Shown: positions 1 to 9,256, numbered from the stretch's first letter. The stretch: DNA of 64,000 nucleotides from Bradyrhizobiaceae bacterium Ga0074131 (GCA_001464035.1 LNEC01000020.1:53533-117532); one strand, 5' to 3'. Notes: generated by a model from the sequence alone, not told the origin. Translations and numbers: made by a program.

Positions 1-134
1 CGCTGACCGTGGAATAACAGCAGTTGAAAAGTCCCGCCGATATTCGGTATGTTGCATAACAATTATCAAGTATAACTTCAAGGCCCGCCCCTGCCGGGTC
101 TTGCGAAGCCTACCGGGATTGCGAGCCTCGAGCG

Positions 135-656
135 ATGACTGTTTCCAAGACCGCCGCCGGCGATGCCCCCAAGCCGTCGCGCCCGGCCCGCAAGGAACCG
201 GCCGAAGTCTCAGCGGAAAACGTTCCGTTGCAGCTGGGCGAATTGTCCGAACTCCTGGGCTATTCGCTCAAGCGCGCGCAGCTGAAGATTTTCGAGGATT
301 TTCTGCGCTGCGTGGCGCCGCTGCAGCTGACGCCGGCGCAGTTTTCGGTGCTGTTGTTGCTCGATCGCAATCCCGGCCGCAATCAGACCGAGATCGCCAG
401 TACGCTCGGCATCCTCAGGCCGAATTTCGTGGCGATGCTCGACGGCCTGGAGAGCCGCGAGCTGTGCATCCGGATCCGTTCCACCAACGACCGCCGTTCT
501 CACATCCTGATGCTGACCGACAAGGGCCGCGCGGTGCTGGCGCGCGCCAAAAAGCTCGTCGCCACCAAGCACGAGGCGCGCCTCAACGAATTGCTGGGCC
601 CTTCCAAGCGGGCCGCGCTGCTGGAGATGCTGGGCAAGATCGCCAGAGAGCTTTGA
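135..656 (+). CDS. MarR-family transcriptional regulator
   Basis: A 173-residue winged-helix repressor of the MarR family. After a Pro/Ala/Lys-rich, probably disordered tail of about 35 residues, residues 45-170 give the usual helical dimer arms with a central winged helix. The wing carries the family signature STNDRRSHIL followed by LTDKG. The ATG follows a leader rich in A and T (positions 35-82), which suits a promoter and operator. The gene it controls is probably upstream, outside the window. MarR proteins normally respond to small aromatic or acyl ligands. A BadR-like role is possible because pimeloyl-CoA degradation genes lie nearby, but nothing in the sequence proves it. Confidence 0.88.
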   Translation: MTVSKTAAGDAPKPSRPARKEPAEVSAENVPLQLGELSELLGYSLKRAQLKIFEDFLRCVAPLQLTPAQFSVLLLLDRNPGRNQTEIASTLGILRPNFVAMLDGLESRELCIRIRSTNDRRSHILMLTDKGRAVLARAKKLVATKHEARLNELLGPSKRAALLEMLGKIAREL

Positions 657-724
657 GGCGTGCAGCGGGCGGCAAGCAAGAATGGATTTGCTTGCGGTCG
701 CAATGACATGGATGGAACTGCGGC

Positions 725-2005
725 CTAATCGACCAGGATCACCCTGATATCGTTCACATTGGTCAGCGTCGGGCCGGTCAGCAACAGATCGCCGGTCGCG
801 GCGAAGAAGGTGGTGGCGTCGTTGTTGTCGAGAAGGGCCTGTGCGTTGAGGCCGAGCGATTTCATTCTTGCGAATGTGCCGGAATCGATCATGGCCCCGG
901 CGGGATCGGTCGCACTGCCGGCGCCGCCATCGGCGCCATCGGTATCCGCGGCCAGCGCCGCAACATCCGGCGTATCCCCGAGCAGCGCGGCGAGCGCCAG
1001 CGCATATTCCTGATTGGGGCCGCCGCGCCCGGTGCCGCGCACGGTGACGGTCAGTTCGCCGCCGGAAAGGATCGCCAGCCGCTTGCCCTCGGCGCGCGCC
1101 TGCAGCGCCAGTCGCGCGTGCTCCGCGGCGACGCCGCGGGCCTCCCCCTCGAGGTCGGCGCCAAGATCGATGATGGCGTAACCGGCGTCGCTCGCCAGTC
1201 TGATCGCGGCATCGAGCGAAGCCCGCGGCCGTGCGATCAATTCAAAACGGGCGCGCTCAAAGGCGGGATCGCCGGGCTTGCAGCTCTCGTTCCTGATGTC
1301 ATCGAGTGCGGCGCGGACGGCGTCGTCGACCCCGAGCTGATACTTCGCGACCAGCGCGCGCGCATCCGCCAGTGTGGTCGGATCCGGCACCGTCGGTCCC
1401 GACGCGATCGCGCTGGGATCGTCGTGCGGAACGTCGGAGATCGCCAGCGTCACGATCTCGGCCCGCTTCCCGGCGCGGGCCAGCCGGCCGCCCTTGATCC
1501 GCGACAAATGCTTGCGCACGGTGTTGACCTCGCCGATCGGCGCGCCGGAGCGCAACAGCGCACGCGTCACCTGTTGCTTCTGCAAGAACGACACGCCTTC
1601 GACCGGCGCGATCCAGTTGGCGGAGCCGCCACCGGACAGCAGCACCAGCAACAGATCGTCGGCGCCGGCCTCGCGGGCCATGTGTAACGTGTCCTCGGCG
1701 CCCTCAAGTCCAGCCTCGTCGGGCACGGGGTGGCCGGCTTGGACCACCCTGATCCGTCGCGTCGGCACGCCATGGCCATGGCGTGTGGTGGCGATTCCGG
1801 TGAGCCGCGACGGCGGCAGCCCGAGTTCATCGAGGTAGTACCGCTCCGCCGCCGCGGCCATGGCGGCAGCGCCCTTGCCGGCGGCCAGACAGATCACCCG
1901 GCCCTTCGGCGCCGGGGGCAGGTGCCGCACCAGCACGACGTCGGGATGCGCGGCGGCAACGGCAGCGCTGAAGATCGCACGCAGAAGTGGGCGTCTGTCG
2001 GTCAT
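725..2005 (-). CDS. glycerate 2-kinase (GckA/TtuD, MOFRL family)
   Basis: A 426-residue kinase of the glycerate kinase type-2 family, which phosphorylates D-glycerate to 2-phosphoglycerate in the cytoplasm, downstream of hydroxypyruvate/tartronate metabolism. The N-terminal domain has an AAGKGAAAMA glycine-rich loop (about residues 41-50) and an LLSGGGSANW loop (about 122-131). The C-terminal MOFRL domain has LSGGELTVTVRGTGRGG and ends with TNVNDIRVIL, both typical. Length is normal for the family. It stands alone, convergent with the MarR gene, and is separated from the binding-protein gene downstream in the coordinates by that gene's terminator. GhrA at 49598 could supply its substrate, but the two are far apart. 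Confidence 0.92.
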   Translation of the reverse strand: MTDRRPLLRAIFSAAVAAAHPDVVLVRHLPPAPKGRVICLAAGKGAAAMAAAAERYYLDELGLPPSRLTGIATTRHGHGVPTRRIRVVQAGHPVPDEAGLEGAEDTLHMAREAGADDLLLVLLSGGGSANWIAPVEGVSFLQKQQVTRALLRSGAPIGEVNTVRKHLSRIKGGRLARAGKRAEIVTLAISDVPHDDPSAIASGPTVPDPTTLADARALVAKYQLGVDDAVRAALDDIRNESCKPGDPAFERARFELIARPRASLDAAIRLASDAGYAIIDLGADLEGEARGVAAEHARLALQARAEGKRLAILSGGELTVTVRGTGRGGPNQEYALALAALLGDTPDVAALAADTDGADGGAGSATDPAGAMIDSGTFARMKSLGLNAQALLDNNDATTFFAATGDLLLTGPTLTNVNDIRVILVD

Positions 2006-2060
2006 GCTGTCACGGGAGGCGGGTTGAAGGCATGCCTTCGGTTATCCATCCGTTGGGCGC

Positions 2061-2093
2061 AAAAGAAAACCCCCCGCAGCGTGCTGCGGGGGG
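2061..2093 (-). terminator. Rho-independent terminator of the first binding-protein gene
   Basis: Read on the minus strand, an 11-bp GC-rich stem (arms 2083-2093 and 2070-2080, CCCCCCGCAGC and its complement) is followed by a T-rich tract (2069-2061). It lies just after the stop of the binding-protein gene at 2136. Confidence 0.9.
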
Positions 2094-2135
2094 TGCTGCG
2101 TCAGCCCAGATGGGCTCGCGGGTTGCGTTGAGGCA

Positions 2136-3365
2136 TCAGTTGGTGGCGTCGCCGCTCAGGACTTCGCCGAACCGTTCCCAGGTTTCACCCTTGAACCTGA
2201 TCAACTGCACCTGCGAGATGGGAGCGAAGTCGGTGGCGCTGGTGTTGACCTTGATGCCGGGCAACAGACCGCCGAGTTCGAGATCCTTGATGCTCGCAGC
2301 CTGCTTCATGACATTTTCGCGGGTCAGGTTGTCGCCGCACTGCTTCAGCACATGTACGAGGCCCTGCGCCACGGTATAGCCGAACATCACGGAGCCATCG
2401 ATCCGGTTGCCTTCGGGGAAGTACTTGGTGAGGAACTCGTCGAACGCCTTCATGCCCGCATCGTCCTTCCACTGCGGGTCGGACGTATCCTTCAGGTATT
2501 GGGACGAGATGATGCCCTGGCCGGCGTCAAATCCGGCCGGCTTCATGACAGCCCCGATCGAAGCCGAGACGTTGTTCAGGAAGTGAACCGGCTTCCAGCC
2601 GATCTCCGCGTTCTTCTTGATCGCCTGGGCGGCGAATTTCGGCGTGGTGATGTTGATGAAGACGTCGGCGCCGGCCGATTTGAGCTTGACGATATGGGAG
2701 TCGATGGTCGGCTGCGAGACTTCGTAGCTCTCCTCCAGCACAATCATCGAAGCGCCTTTGGCTCCGAGTCCGTCCTTCAGGCCCTTCAGGTAGTCCTTGC
2801 CGTAATCGTCGTTCTGATAGAGCACGCCGATCTTGGCGTTCGGCATTTCCTTGAGAATGTACTTCGCATAGATCTGCGTTTCGCTCTGGTAGTTGGGCTG
2901 CCAGCCCATGGTCCAGGGGAAGTTCTTGGGATCGTTCCACTTGGTCGCGCCGGTGGCAACGAACAGTTGCGGCACCTTTTTCGAGTTGAGGTATTTCTGG
3001 ATCGCCGAGTTCGGCGGCGTGCCGAGCGGATTGAAGACGAACAGCACCTCGTCGCTCTCGACCAGCTTGCGGGCCTGTTCGACGGTCTTCGGCGGGCTGT
3101 AGCCGTCGTCATAGCTGATGAAATTGATCTTGCGGCCATTGATGCCGCCTTCGGCATTGATCTTCTTGAAGTAGGCCTCTTCGGTCTTGCCGATCACGCC
3201 GTAGGCGGAAGCGGGTCCGCTGTAGGGCATAATGTTGCCGATCTTGATCTCGGTATCGGTGGCGCCGGGATCGTACTTCTTCTGCGCGAATGCGCCGCTG
3301 TTGGTAGCGGCAAGCATCGCCAGTGCAGTCGAGGCAATAGCAAGTTTCTTGGTCGTTGCAGGCAT
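2136..3365 (-). CDS. ABC transporter substrate-binding protein, LivK-like (copy 1)
   Basis: A 409-residue periplasmic binding protein of the branched-chain amino acid type (Peripla_BP_6). Residues 1-27 are a Sec signal peptide ending in AFAQ. The mature protein starts KKYDPGATDTEIKIGN and has the two-lobed type I fold. It would deliver a solute to the LivHMGF-type transporter at 4907-8323. The nearby pim-like operon suggests dicarboxylates, fatty acids or related acyl or aromatic acids rather than amino acids. That is inference, in line with binding proteins beside pim genes in Rhodopseudomonas palustris. It is nearly identical to the next gene (about nine residues in ten by eye). A strong GGGAGAG site precedes the ATG. 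Confidence 0.92.
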   Translation of the reverse strand: MPATTKKLAIASTALAMLAATNSGAFAQKKYDPGATDTEIKIGNIMPYSGPASAYGVIGKTEEAYFKKINAEGGINGRKINFISYDDGYSPPKTVEQARKLVESDEVLFVFNPLGTPPNSAIQKYLNSKKVPQLFVATGATKWNDPKNFPWTMGWQPNYQSETQIYAKYILKEMPNAKIGVLYQNDDYGKDYLKGLKDGLGAKGASMIVLEESYEVSQPTIDSHIVKLKSAGADVFINITTPKFAAQAIKKNAEIGWKPVHFLNNVSASIGAVMKPAGFDAGQGIISSQYLKDTSDPQWKDDAGMKAFDEFLTKYFPEGNRIDGSVMFGYTVAQGLVHVLKQCGDNLTRENVMKQAASIKDLELGGLLPGIKVNTSATDFAPISQVQLIRFKGETWERFGEVLSGDATN

Positions 3366-3431
3366 TCCAATTCTCTCCCATTTTCTTAATGTTGTGCGGG
3401 ACTTATGGCACGGGAGTCAGGAGCCTTCAAG

Positions 3432-3463
3432 AAAAAGCCCCTGCGCGCATTGGCACAGGGGCT
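3432..3463 (-). terminator. terminator of the second binding-protein gene
   Basis: On the minus strand AGCCCCTG pairs with CAGGGGCT around a short loop, and a T5 tract follows. It sits between the two binding-protein genes, so copy 1 needs its own promoter in 3366-3431. Confidence 0.88.
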
Positions 3464-3496
3464 GGTTCCATGGCGATAGGTTAACTGTGGGCAGCG

Positions 3497-4726
3497 TCAG
3501 TTGGTGGCGTCGGCACCCAGGATTTCGCCGAATCGTTCCCAGGTTTCACCCTTGAACCTGATCAACTGCACCTGCGAGATGGGCGCGAAGTCGGTGGCGC
3601 TGGTGTTGACTTTGATGCCGGGCAACAGACCGCCGAGCTCGAGATCCTTGATGCTCGCAGCCTGCTTCATGACATTTTCTCGCGTCAGGTTGTCGCCGCA
3701 AGCCTTCAGCACATGCACGAGGCCTTGCGCGACGGTGTAACCATACATCACCGAAGCGTCGATCCGGTTGCCTTCGGGGAAGTACTTGGTGAGGAACTCG
3801 TCGAACGCCTTCATGCCCGCATCGTTCTTCCACTGCGGGTCGGAGGTATCTTTCAGGTAGGCGGAGGAAATGATGTCTTGGCCGTTCTCAAAACCGGCCG
3901 GTTTCATCACGCTGCCGATCGAGGCAGAAACGTTGTTCAGGAAATGAAGCGGCTTCCAGCCGATTTCCATGTTCTTCTTGATCGCCTGCGCAGCGAATTT
4001 CGGCGTAGTGATGTTCATGAAAACGTCTGCGCCGGACGATTTGAGCTTGACGATATGGGAGTCGATGGTCGGCTGCGAGACTTCGTAGCTTTCCTCCATG
4101 ACGATCATCGAGGCTGCCTTGGCGCCGAGTCCGTCCTTCAGGCCCTTCAGGTAGTCCTTGCCGTAATCGTCGTTCTGATAGAGCACGCCGATCTTGGCGT
4201 TCGGCTTTTCCTTGAGAATGTACTTCGCATAGATCTGCGTTTCGCTCTGGTAGTTGGGCTGCCAGCCCATGGTCCAGGGGAAGTCCTTGGGATCGTTCCA
4301 CTTGGTCGCGCCGGTGGCGACGAACAGTTGCGGCACCTTTTTCGAGTTGAGGTATTTCTGGATCGCCGAGTTCGGCGGCGTGCCGAGCGGATTGAAGATG
4401 AACAGCACCTCGTCGCTCTCGACCAGCTTGCGGGCCTGTTCGACGGTCTTCGGCGGACTGTAGGCGTCGTCGTAGCTGATGAAATTGATCTTGCGGCCAT
4501 TGATGCCGCCTTCGGCATTGATCTTCTTGAAGTAGGCCTCTTCGGTCTTGCCGATCACGCCGTAGGCGGAGGCAGGGCCGCTATAAGGCATGATGTTGCC
4601 TATCTTGATCTCGGTATCGCTGGCGCCGGTGTCGTATTTCTTCTGGGCGAGCGCGCCGCTGCTGGTTGCGGCGAGCATCGCGACGGCAGCCGAAAAGGCT
4701 CCCAATCGCAATTGGATGAAACGCAT
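3497..4726 (-). CDS. ABC transporter substrate-binding protein, LivK-like (copy 2)
   Basis: A 409-residue periplasmic binding protein and tandem paralogue of the gene at 2136-3365. The reading frame is open further upstream, but the ATG at 4726 is chosen. It gives a signal peptide starting MRFIQLRLGAF and ending in ALAQ, the same total length as copy 1, and an AGGGAG ribosome site six to seven bases upstream. The differences from copy 1 are scattered and lie mostly in the signal peptide and the C-terminal lobe (for example ENGQDIISSAY for DAGQGIISSQY). This suggests an old duplication with mild divergence in ligand preference. The paired terminators on either side make it a single-gene transcript. 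Confidence 0.92.
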   Translation of the reverse strand: MRFIQLRLGAFSAAVAMLAATSSGALAQKKYDTGASDTEIKIGNIMPYSGPASAYGVIGKTEEAYFKKINAEGGINGRKINFISYDDAYSPPKTVEQARKLVESDEVLFIFNPLGTPPNSAIQKYLNSKKVPQLFVATGATKWNDPKDFPWTMGWQPNYQSETQIYAKYILKEKPNAKIGVLYQNDDYGKDYLKGLKDGLGAKAASMIVMEESYEVSQPTIDSHIVKLKSSGADVFMNITTPKFAAQAIKKNMEIGWKPLHFLNNVSASIGSVMKPAGFENGQDIISSAYLKDTSDPQWKNDAGMKAFDEFLTKYFPEGNRIDASVMYGYTVAQGLVHVLKACGDNLTRENVMKQAASIKDLELGGLLPGIKVNTSATDFAPISQVQLIRFKGETWERFGEILGADATN

Positions 4727-4823
4727 TTGGATCTCCCTGGTCTCGGTGTGAGCGTGTCGGTCTTGATGAGCGCTCTTTTCGGCGCCTGCGGCCATTCAAT
4801 ACCTTCTCCGGCTGCCCATCAAG

Positions 4824-4862
4824 AAAAAGCCCCCTGCGATTGGGTCGCAGAGGGCGTTTTTA
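4824..4862 (-). terminator. terminator of the liv-type operon (possibly bidirectional)
   Basis: A stem of about 11 bp with one mismatch (arms near 4830-4840 and 4846-4856) is flanked by A5 on one side and T5 on the other. Read on the minus strand it ends the transporter operon before copy 2 of the binding protein. Confidence 0.85.
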
Positions 4863-4906
4863 TCGGCGAATGGCCAGACGGTATTCCGCAAGGTGGAATA
4901 CCTTCG

Positions 4907-5923
4907 TCAACCTTTCGTGAGTTTGCCGAGCATCTGCTGGGCGACGATGGCGACCTGCCGCGCGCCGTGCGGCACCAGGAAGATGACGAGGAACAGCAGT
5001 ACGCCGAACACCGCCCCGGAGAGCCCTTTCGAAATTCCCTCGGCGATGTTCGGTACGAAGATGATGAAGGCAGAACCCACGATCGATCCCGGCAGCCATC
5101 CGACGCCGCCAACGACCATGCCGAGGAACAGCGAGATCGCCAGCGTGATGGTGTACCCGTCGGGCGCTACGAACTGCACCGCGATGGCGCCGAGGCCGCC
5201 GGCCACGCCGGTGATGCCGGCGCTGACGCCGAACGCCAGCGTCTTGTACAGCGCGACGTCGACGCCCATCGCCGACGCCGCGATCTCGTTGTCGCGGATC
5301 GCCATGAAGGCGCGGCCGGAACGCGACTTCAGCAGGTTCACCGAGGCGATGTAGATACCGATCGCGATCGTGAGCGTGAAGTAATACAGCCACCTGTCCT
5401 GCGATATCGGCAGGCCGAACGGCGCATCGGGCTTGGTTACCACCAGGCCCTGCACGCCTCCGGTCCAATGTTCGAACACGCCGAGTTTCAGCAGTTGCGG
5501 CATGGCCACCGCCAGCGCGAAGGTCGCCAGCGCCAGATAGATGCCGCTCAGGCGCAGCGCCGGTTGGCCGAACAGGAAGCCGAAGCCAAAGCATATCAGG
5601 CCGGCAACGGGCAATGTCAGCGCGTAGTTCACGCCGAAATGTTCCATCAGGATGGCAGAAGTGTAGGCGCCGACAGCGTAGAAGGCACTCTGGCCCAGCG
5701 AGAACTGGCCGCTGCCGCCGGTCAGGATGTTCAGCGCCAGCACTGCAAGCGCATAGATCAGCAGCATCGTGAGCTGGAACACGATGAAGTTCTTCACGAA
5801 CATCGGCCCGATGATCAGCAATGCCAGCATCAGTAATGATGCGCCGGTGCCGAGCGTCATGGATCGCTTCGGAACGGCCTCGACCGGCGGTGCCTCGCTT
5901 GCGACTTTGTCAACTGCGCTCAT
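4907..5923 (-). CDS. branched-chain-type ABC transporter permease, LivM-like
   Basis: A 338-residue inner-membrane permease of the LivM family with about eight to ten hydrophobic helices (first helices near residues 30-50 and 55-85). It has the family loop GGSGQFSLGQSAFYAVGAY and the EAA-like cytoplasmic segment around AIRDNEIAASAMGVDV that contacts the ATPase. The ATG at 5923 is preferred over a TTG two codons upstream that overlaps the LivH stop codon. It is the last gene of the operon, two bases downstream of the LivH stop, and is followed by a terminator. Confidence 0.93.
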   Translation of the reverse strand: MSAVDKVASEAPPVEAVPKRSMTLGTGASLLMLALLIIGPMFVKNFIVFQLTMLLIYALAVLALNILTGGSGQFSLGQSAFYAVGAYTSAILMEHFGVNYALTLPVAGLICFGFGFLFGQPALRLSGIYLALATFALAVAMPQLLKLGVFEHWTGGVQGLVVTKPDAPFGLPISQDRWLYYFTLTIAIGIYIASVNLLKSRSGRAFMAIRDNEIAASAMGVDVALYKTLAFGVSAGITGVAGGLGAIAVQFVAPDGYTITLAISLFLGMVVGGVGWLPGSIVGSAFIIFVPNIAEGISKGLSGAVFGVLLFLVIFLVPHGARQVAIVAQQMLGKLTKG

Positions 5924-5925
5924 GA

Positions 5926-6804
5926 TCAAACTCGCTTCACGATGGGACGGCCAAACAGGCCCGCCGGTTTGAGAACCAATACGGTGATGATAAGCGCGAG
6001 CGCGATCGGCAATTTCAGTTCATTGCCGACGCCGGGGATATAGGTCCCGGCAAGGTTCTCGAACACGCCGACCAGGAAGCCTCCAACCACCGCGCCGAGC
6101 GGGCTGGTCAAGCCGCCGAGCACGGCGGCGGCGAATCCGTAGATCAGCACGCCGCCCATCATGTTCGGCTCCAGGAACACCACCGGCGCAATCAGGATGC
6201 CGGCGATCGCACCGATGGCGGACGCCATGCCCCAGCCCAGCGCGATCATCCAGCTGGTGTTGATGCCGACCAGCCGAGCCGATTCAGGTAACGCCGCGGC
6301 CGCGCGCATGGCAAGGCCGATCCGGGTGAACTGAAAGAACAGATAGAGCAGGATCAACAGCCCCACCGTGACGCCGATCATGCCGGCCTGATGGGTCGAG
6401 ATCAGCTGACTGCCGAGGAAGGGCGAGGATCCGAACGGCGTTGGAAACGGCTTGATCGTGAAATCCCAGGTCAGTCCGGCCACGCTGTTGACGATGGCGA
6501 ACAATGCGATGAAACCCGCGACATTGGTCAGGACCGGAGCCTTGGCGAGCGGCTTGAACAACATGCGCTCGATCACGATGCCGCCGGCGAACGAAAACAC
6601 CAGCGTGATCAGGAAGGCCCACCAGTAAGGTACCCCCCATTGCATCAGCTGCCAGGCGATGAAGGTCGAGAACATCGCCATTTCGCCCTGGGCGAAATTG
6701 AGATGGTCGATCGCCTGGTAGATCATGACCACGGCGAGCGCCATACAGGCGTAGATCGCGCCGGTGGCGATACCAGCCAGGACTTGGTTGATGAAAAGTT
6801 CCAC
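5926..6804 (-). CDS. branched-chain-type ABC transporter permease, LivH-like
   Basis: A 292-residue permease of the LivH family with roughly eight transmembrane helices. It has the conserved early segment YQAIDHLNFAQGEMAMFSTF and the ATPase-contact loop with MRAAAALPESARLVGI. The open frame extends to a TTG at 6819. The GTG at 6804 is chosen because GAGGAA lies at the right distance upstream and the protein then starts MELFINQVL, as is usual for the family. It forms the membrane channel with LivM and lies 11 bases after the LivF stop codon. Confidence 0.92.
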   Translation of the reverse strand: MELFINQVLAGIATGAIYACMALAVVMIYQAIDHLNFAQGEMAMFSTFIAWQLMQWGVPYWWAFLITLVFSFAGGIVIERMLFKPLAKAPVLTNVAGFIALFAIVNSVAGLTWDFTIKPFPTPFGSSPFLGSQLISTHQAGMIGVTVGLLILLYLFFQFTRIGLAMRAAAALPESARLVGINTSWMIALGWGMASAIGAIAGILIAPVVFLEPNMMGGVLIYGFAAAVLGGLTSPLGAVVGGFLVGVFENLAGTYIPGVGNELKLPIALALIITVLVLKPAGLFGRPIVKRV

Positions 6805-6815
6805 GGCTGCGTTCC

Positions 6816-7529
6816 TCAATAACCGAGATAAGATTTACGGACGTCTTCGTTGTTCGCGATCTCGGCGGCGCTTCCCGACATCACGATGCGTCCGGTTTCG
6901 ATGACGTAGGCCTTGTCGGCGAGCTCCAGCGCCAGCTGCGCGTTCTGCTCCACCACCAGGATGGTGACCTTGTCCTCGCGGTTGATCTTGCCGAGGATCT
7001 TGAACAGGTCGCGCACGATCAATGGCGCCAGGCCGAACGACGGCTCGTCCAGCAGCATCAGTCGCGGACGCAGCATCAGCGCGCGGGCGACCGCGAGCAT
7101 CTGCTGTTCGCCGCCGGAAAGCGTGCCGGCCTGCTGCGTATGCCGTTCCTTGAGCACCGGAAAGTGATCGTACATCCGCTCGATGTCGGAGGTGACGCCG
7201 GCCCTGTCCTTGCGCGTAATGGCGCCGAGCTGCAGGTTCTCCTCCACCGTCATGGTGGTGAAGGTGCCGCGGCCCTGCGGCACATGGGCGATGCCGAGAC
7301 GGACGATGTTCTCGGTCGATCGGCCGGTCAGAGACGCGCCGTCGAACTCGATCGAGCCGGTCGAGCGCACCATGTTGCAGATCGCGCGCAACGTGGTGGT
7401 CTTGCCGGCGCCGTTGGCGCCGAGCAGGGTGGTCAGGCTGCCTTCATTGAGACCGAACTCGAGGCCGTGCAGCGCCTGGACCTGGCCGTAATAAGCCCGC
7501 AGATCCTTGATATTGAGCATCGCGGTCAT
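6816..7529 (-). CDS. ABC transporter ATP-binding protein, LivF-like
   Basis: A 237-residue cytoplasmic ATPase that powers the transporter. It has the Walker A GANGAGKTT (about residues 35-43), the ABC signature LSGGEQQMLAVARAL (about 137-151) and the Walker B LMLLDEPSFGLAP. It ends DVRKSYLGY, a typical LivF tail. Its ATG overlaps the LivG stop by four bases, so the two are translationally coupled. Confidence 0.95.
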   Translation of the reverse strand: MTAMLNIKDLRAYYGQVQALHGLEFGLNEGSLTTLLGANGAGKTTTLRAICNMVRSTGSIEFDGASLTGRSTENIVRLGIAHVPQGRGTFTTMTVEENLQLGAITRKDRAGVTSDIERMYDHFPVLKERHTQQAGTLSGGEQQMLAVARALMLRPRLMLLDEPSFGLAPLIVRDLFKILGKINREDKVTILVVEQNAQLALELADKAYVIETGRIVMSGSAAEIANNEDVRKSYLGY

Positions 7530-8323
7530 TGGTCCTTGCTCCCCAGATAGGCCTTGATGACATCCGGGTCGGACTGCACCTGGGCCGGCGTGCCTTCGGC
7601 GAGCTTGCGGCCGAAGTTCAGCGCGACCACGTGGTCGGCGATCGACATCACGAGACCCATGTGATGCTCGACCAGCAGGATGGTCATGTGACGTTCGTCG
7701 CGGATCCGGCGGATCAGGTCGCCCAGCACGTGGACTTCCTCATGATTGAGGCCGCCGGCGGGCTCGTCGAGCAGCAGGATCTTCGGCTCAGCCGCCAGCG
7801 CGCGCGCCAACTCGACGCGCTTCTGGGTGCCGAACGGCAGGCCGGACACCACGGTGTGGGCGACGTCGTCGAGGTCGAGATAGCTGATGATCTCGTGGAC
7901 TTTTTGGTTGAGCTCGGCCTCGCCGCGGCGGACCCAGCCCAGTCTCAGCGAGTCCGAGACGATGTCGCTGTTGGTGCGGGCATGGGTGCCGACCCTGACA
8001 TTGTCGAGCACCGTCAGATTGGGGAACAGCGCGACGTTCTGAAAGGTGCGGCCGATCCCGATTTCGGCGATCCGGTGCGGCGGCCGCGTGAGGATGCTCT
8101 GGCCTTCCATCAGGATGTCGCCGGTGCTCGGCTGATAGAGCCTGGAGAGGCAGTTGAACAGCGTCGTCTTGCCGGCGCCGTTCGGCCCGATCAGGCCGAG
8201 GATTGCGCCTTTATGCATGTCGAACGAGACGCCATTCAACGCAATGATGCCGCCGAACACGACGCTGACGTCGCGAACCGCAAGCAGGGGGCTTTGCCCC
8301 TGCGCGACTTGTGCCCGCATCAT
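7526..8323 (-). CDS. ABC transporter ATP-binding protein, LivG-like
   Basis: A 265-residue cytoplasmic ATPase, partner of LivF. It shows the Walker A GPNGAGKTTLFNCLSRLY, the LivG-type insert after it, a degenerate signature LPFGTQKRVELARALA, and the Walker B ILLLDEPAGGLNHEE. It is first of the four transporter genes, 72 bases downstream of the IclR gene with no terminator visible between them, so iclR-livGFHM is probably one transcript. Confidence 0.94.
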   Translation of the reverse strand: MMRAQVAQGQSPLLAVRDVSVVFGGIIALNGVSFDMHKGAILGLIGPNGAGKTTLFNCLSRLYQPSTGDILMEGQSILTRPPHRIAEIGIGRTFQNVALFPNLTVLDNVRVGTHARTNSDIVSDSLRLGWVRRGEAELNQKVHEIISYLDLDDVAHTVVSGLPFGTQKRVELARALAAEPKILLLDEPAGGLNHEEVHVLGDLIRRIRDERHMTILLVEHHMGLVMSIADHVVALNFGRKLAEGTPAQVQSDPDVIKAYLGSKDQ

Positions 8324-8395
8324 CGAGTCCCGCCCAAATTGTTCCCTGGCGCGGAGCGACCGTGCGGATTCTTTCGCCGGTCACATCGATGAAGG

Positions 8396-9256
8396 CTACC
8401 TGATCCCCTCGACCATTCGTGCAACTTTCCCTCCTGCTTTCGATTTCTTGTTTGCGTTTTTTGATTGCGAAGCCGCGCCGCCGAGCGCCGCTTCGATGTT
8501 CCTTACCATCGCGACGAGGCGAGGTCCAATATCGTTGCGCAGCCGATCTTCCGTGAAGCGGAATGCGGGCGCGCCGCAATTGAAGGCGTAAGGACCGGTC
8601 CCGTCATTGAGCTTCAAGCCGACGCCGACGGCATGGATGTCGTCATGCCACTCACCGGCCGAGATCGCGAAACCGAACTTCGCCACCGTTTCGCCGGCGC
8701 GTTCGATGCCGTCGCGCATTCGCGGCCAGCGACCGCCATAGTGCTCGCGCAGTTCGCGCAGGAGTGCGCCGCGCTCTTCGTCCGGCAGCGCCCAGATGTA
8801 GGCGCGTCCCATCGCGGTGGTCGCAATCGGCACCCGCGAGCCCACGTCCAGTTGAACGCCCAGCGTTTGGCCGCGGCTCTGGCCGAAGTAGATCATGCTG
8901 GTGCGGTCGCGGCCGCCGACGGCGACGGCGCCGCCGGTCTCGCGCATCAGTTCCTCGCGGAACGGTTCGGACAAATGCCGAACGCCGAGATTTGCAAGGG
9001 CGGCATACCCCAGCGCCATGGCTGAAGGCGCCAGCTGATACTTCTCGAACCGCGGAACCGGTGTAAGGTAACCCAGCTTGGTCAGTGTATAGGTCAGCCG
9101 CGAAACGGTTGGCTTTGGCAAGTTGGTGCGGGACGCGATCTCTTGATTGCCAAGAAGCCCGTCGTTGGGATGGAATGCGCGCAACACATCAAGGCCGCGG
9201 GAAAGCGCGACGACGAAGCTGCGATCGGTCGCCACTTTCTTGCCTGGACGCTTCAT
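8396..9256 (-). CDS. IclR-family transcriptional regulator
   Basis: A 286-residue regulator. Residues 10-75 form the IclR winged helix (helix-turn-helix around GNQEIASRTNLPKPTVSRL) and residues 85-265 the GAF-like effector domain, with GSRVPIATTAMGRAYIWALP typical of the family. The tail is Lys/Ala-rich. The frame stays open to 9730. The ATG at 9256 is chosen because it gives the usual short N-terminus and a weak GCAGG site; an ATG at 9313 is the alternative and would place the start 18 bases from the palindrome at 9331. It stands between the transporter and the divergent acyl-CoA degradation operon and probably controls both, with an acyl-CoA or free acid as effector (inferred). Confidence 0.88.
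   Translation of the reverse strand: MKRPGKKVATDRSFVVALSRGLDVLRAFHPNDGLLGNQEIASRTNLPKPTVSRLTYTLTKLGYLTPVPRFEKYQLAPSAMALGYAALANLGVRHLSEPFREELMRETGGAVAVGGRDRTSMIYFGQSRGQTLGVQLDVGSRVPIATTAMGRAYIWALPDEERGALLRELREHYGGRWPRMRDGIERAGETVAKFGFAISAGEWHDDIHAVGVGLKLNDGTGPYAFNCGAPAFRFTEDRLRNDIGPRLVAMVRNIEAALGGAASQSKNANKKSKAGGKVARMVEGIR

Noticed and set aside
35..82. MarR operator upstream of the first gene
   Set aside because: The AT-rich leader has partial symmetry around TTGCATAACAATTATCAA, but only about half the positions match, too weak to list as a site.
3713..5836. A 707-codon open frame on the plus strand
   Set aside because: It is antisense to the second binding protein and LivM, which have clear family motifs, terminators and ribosome sites.
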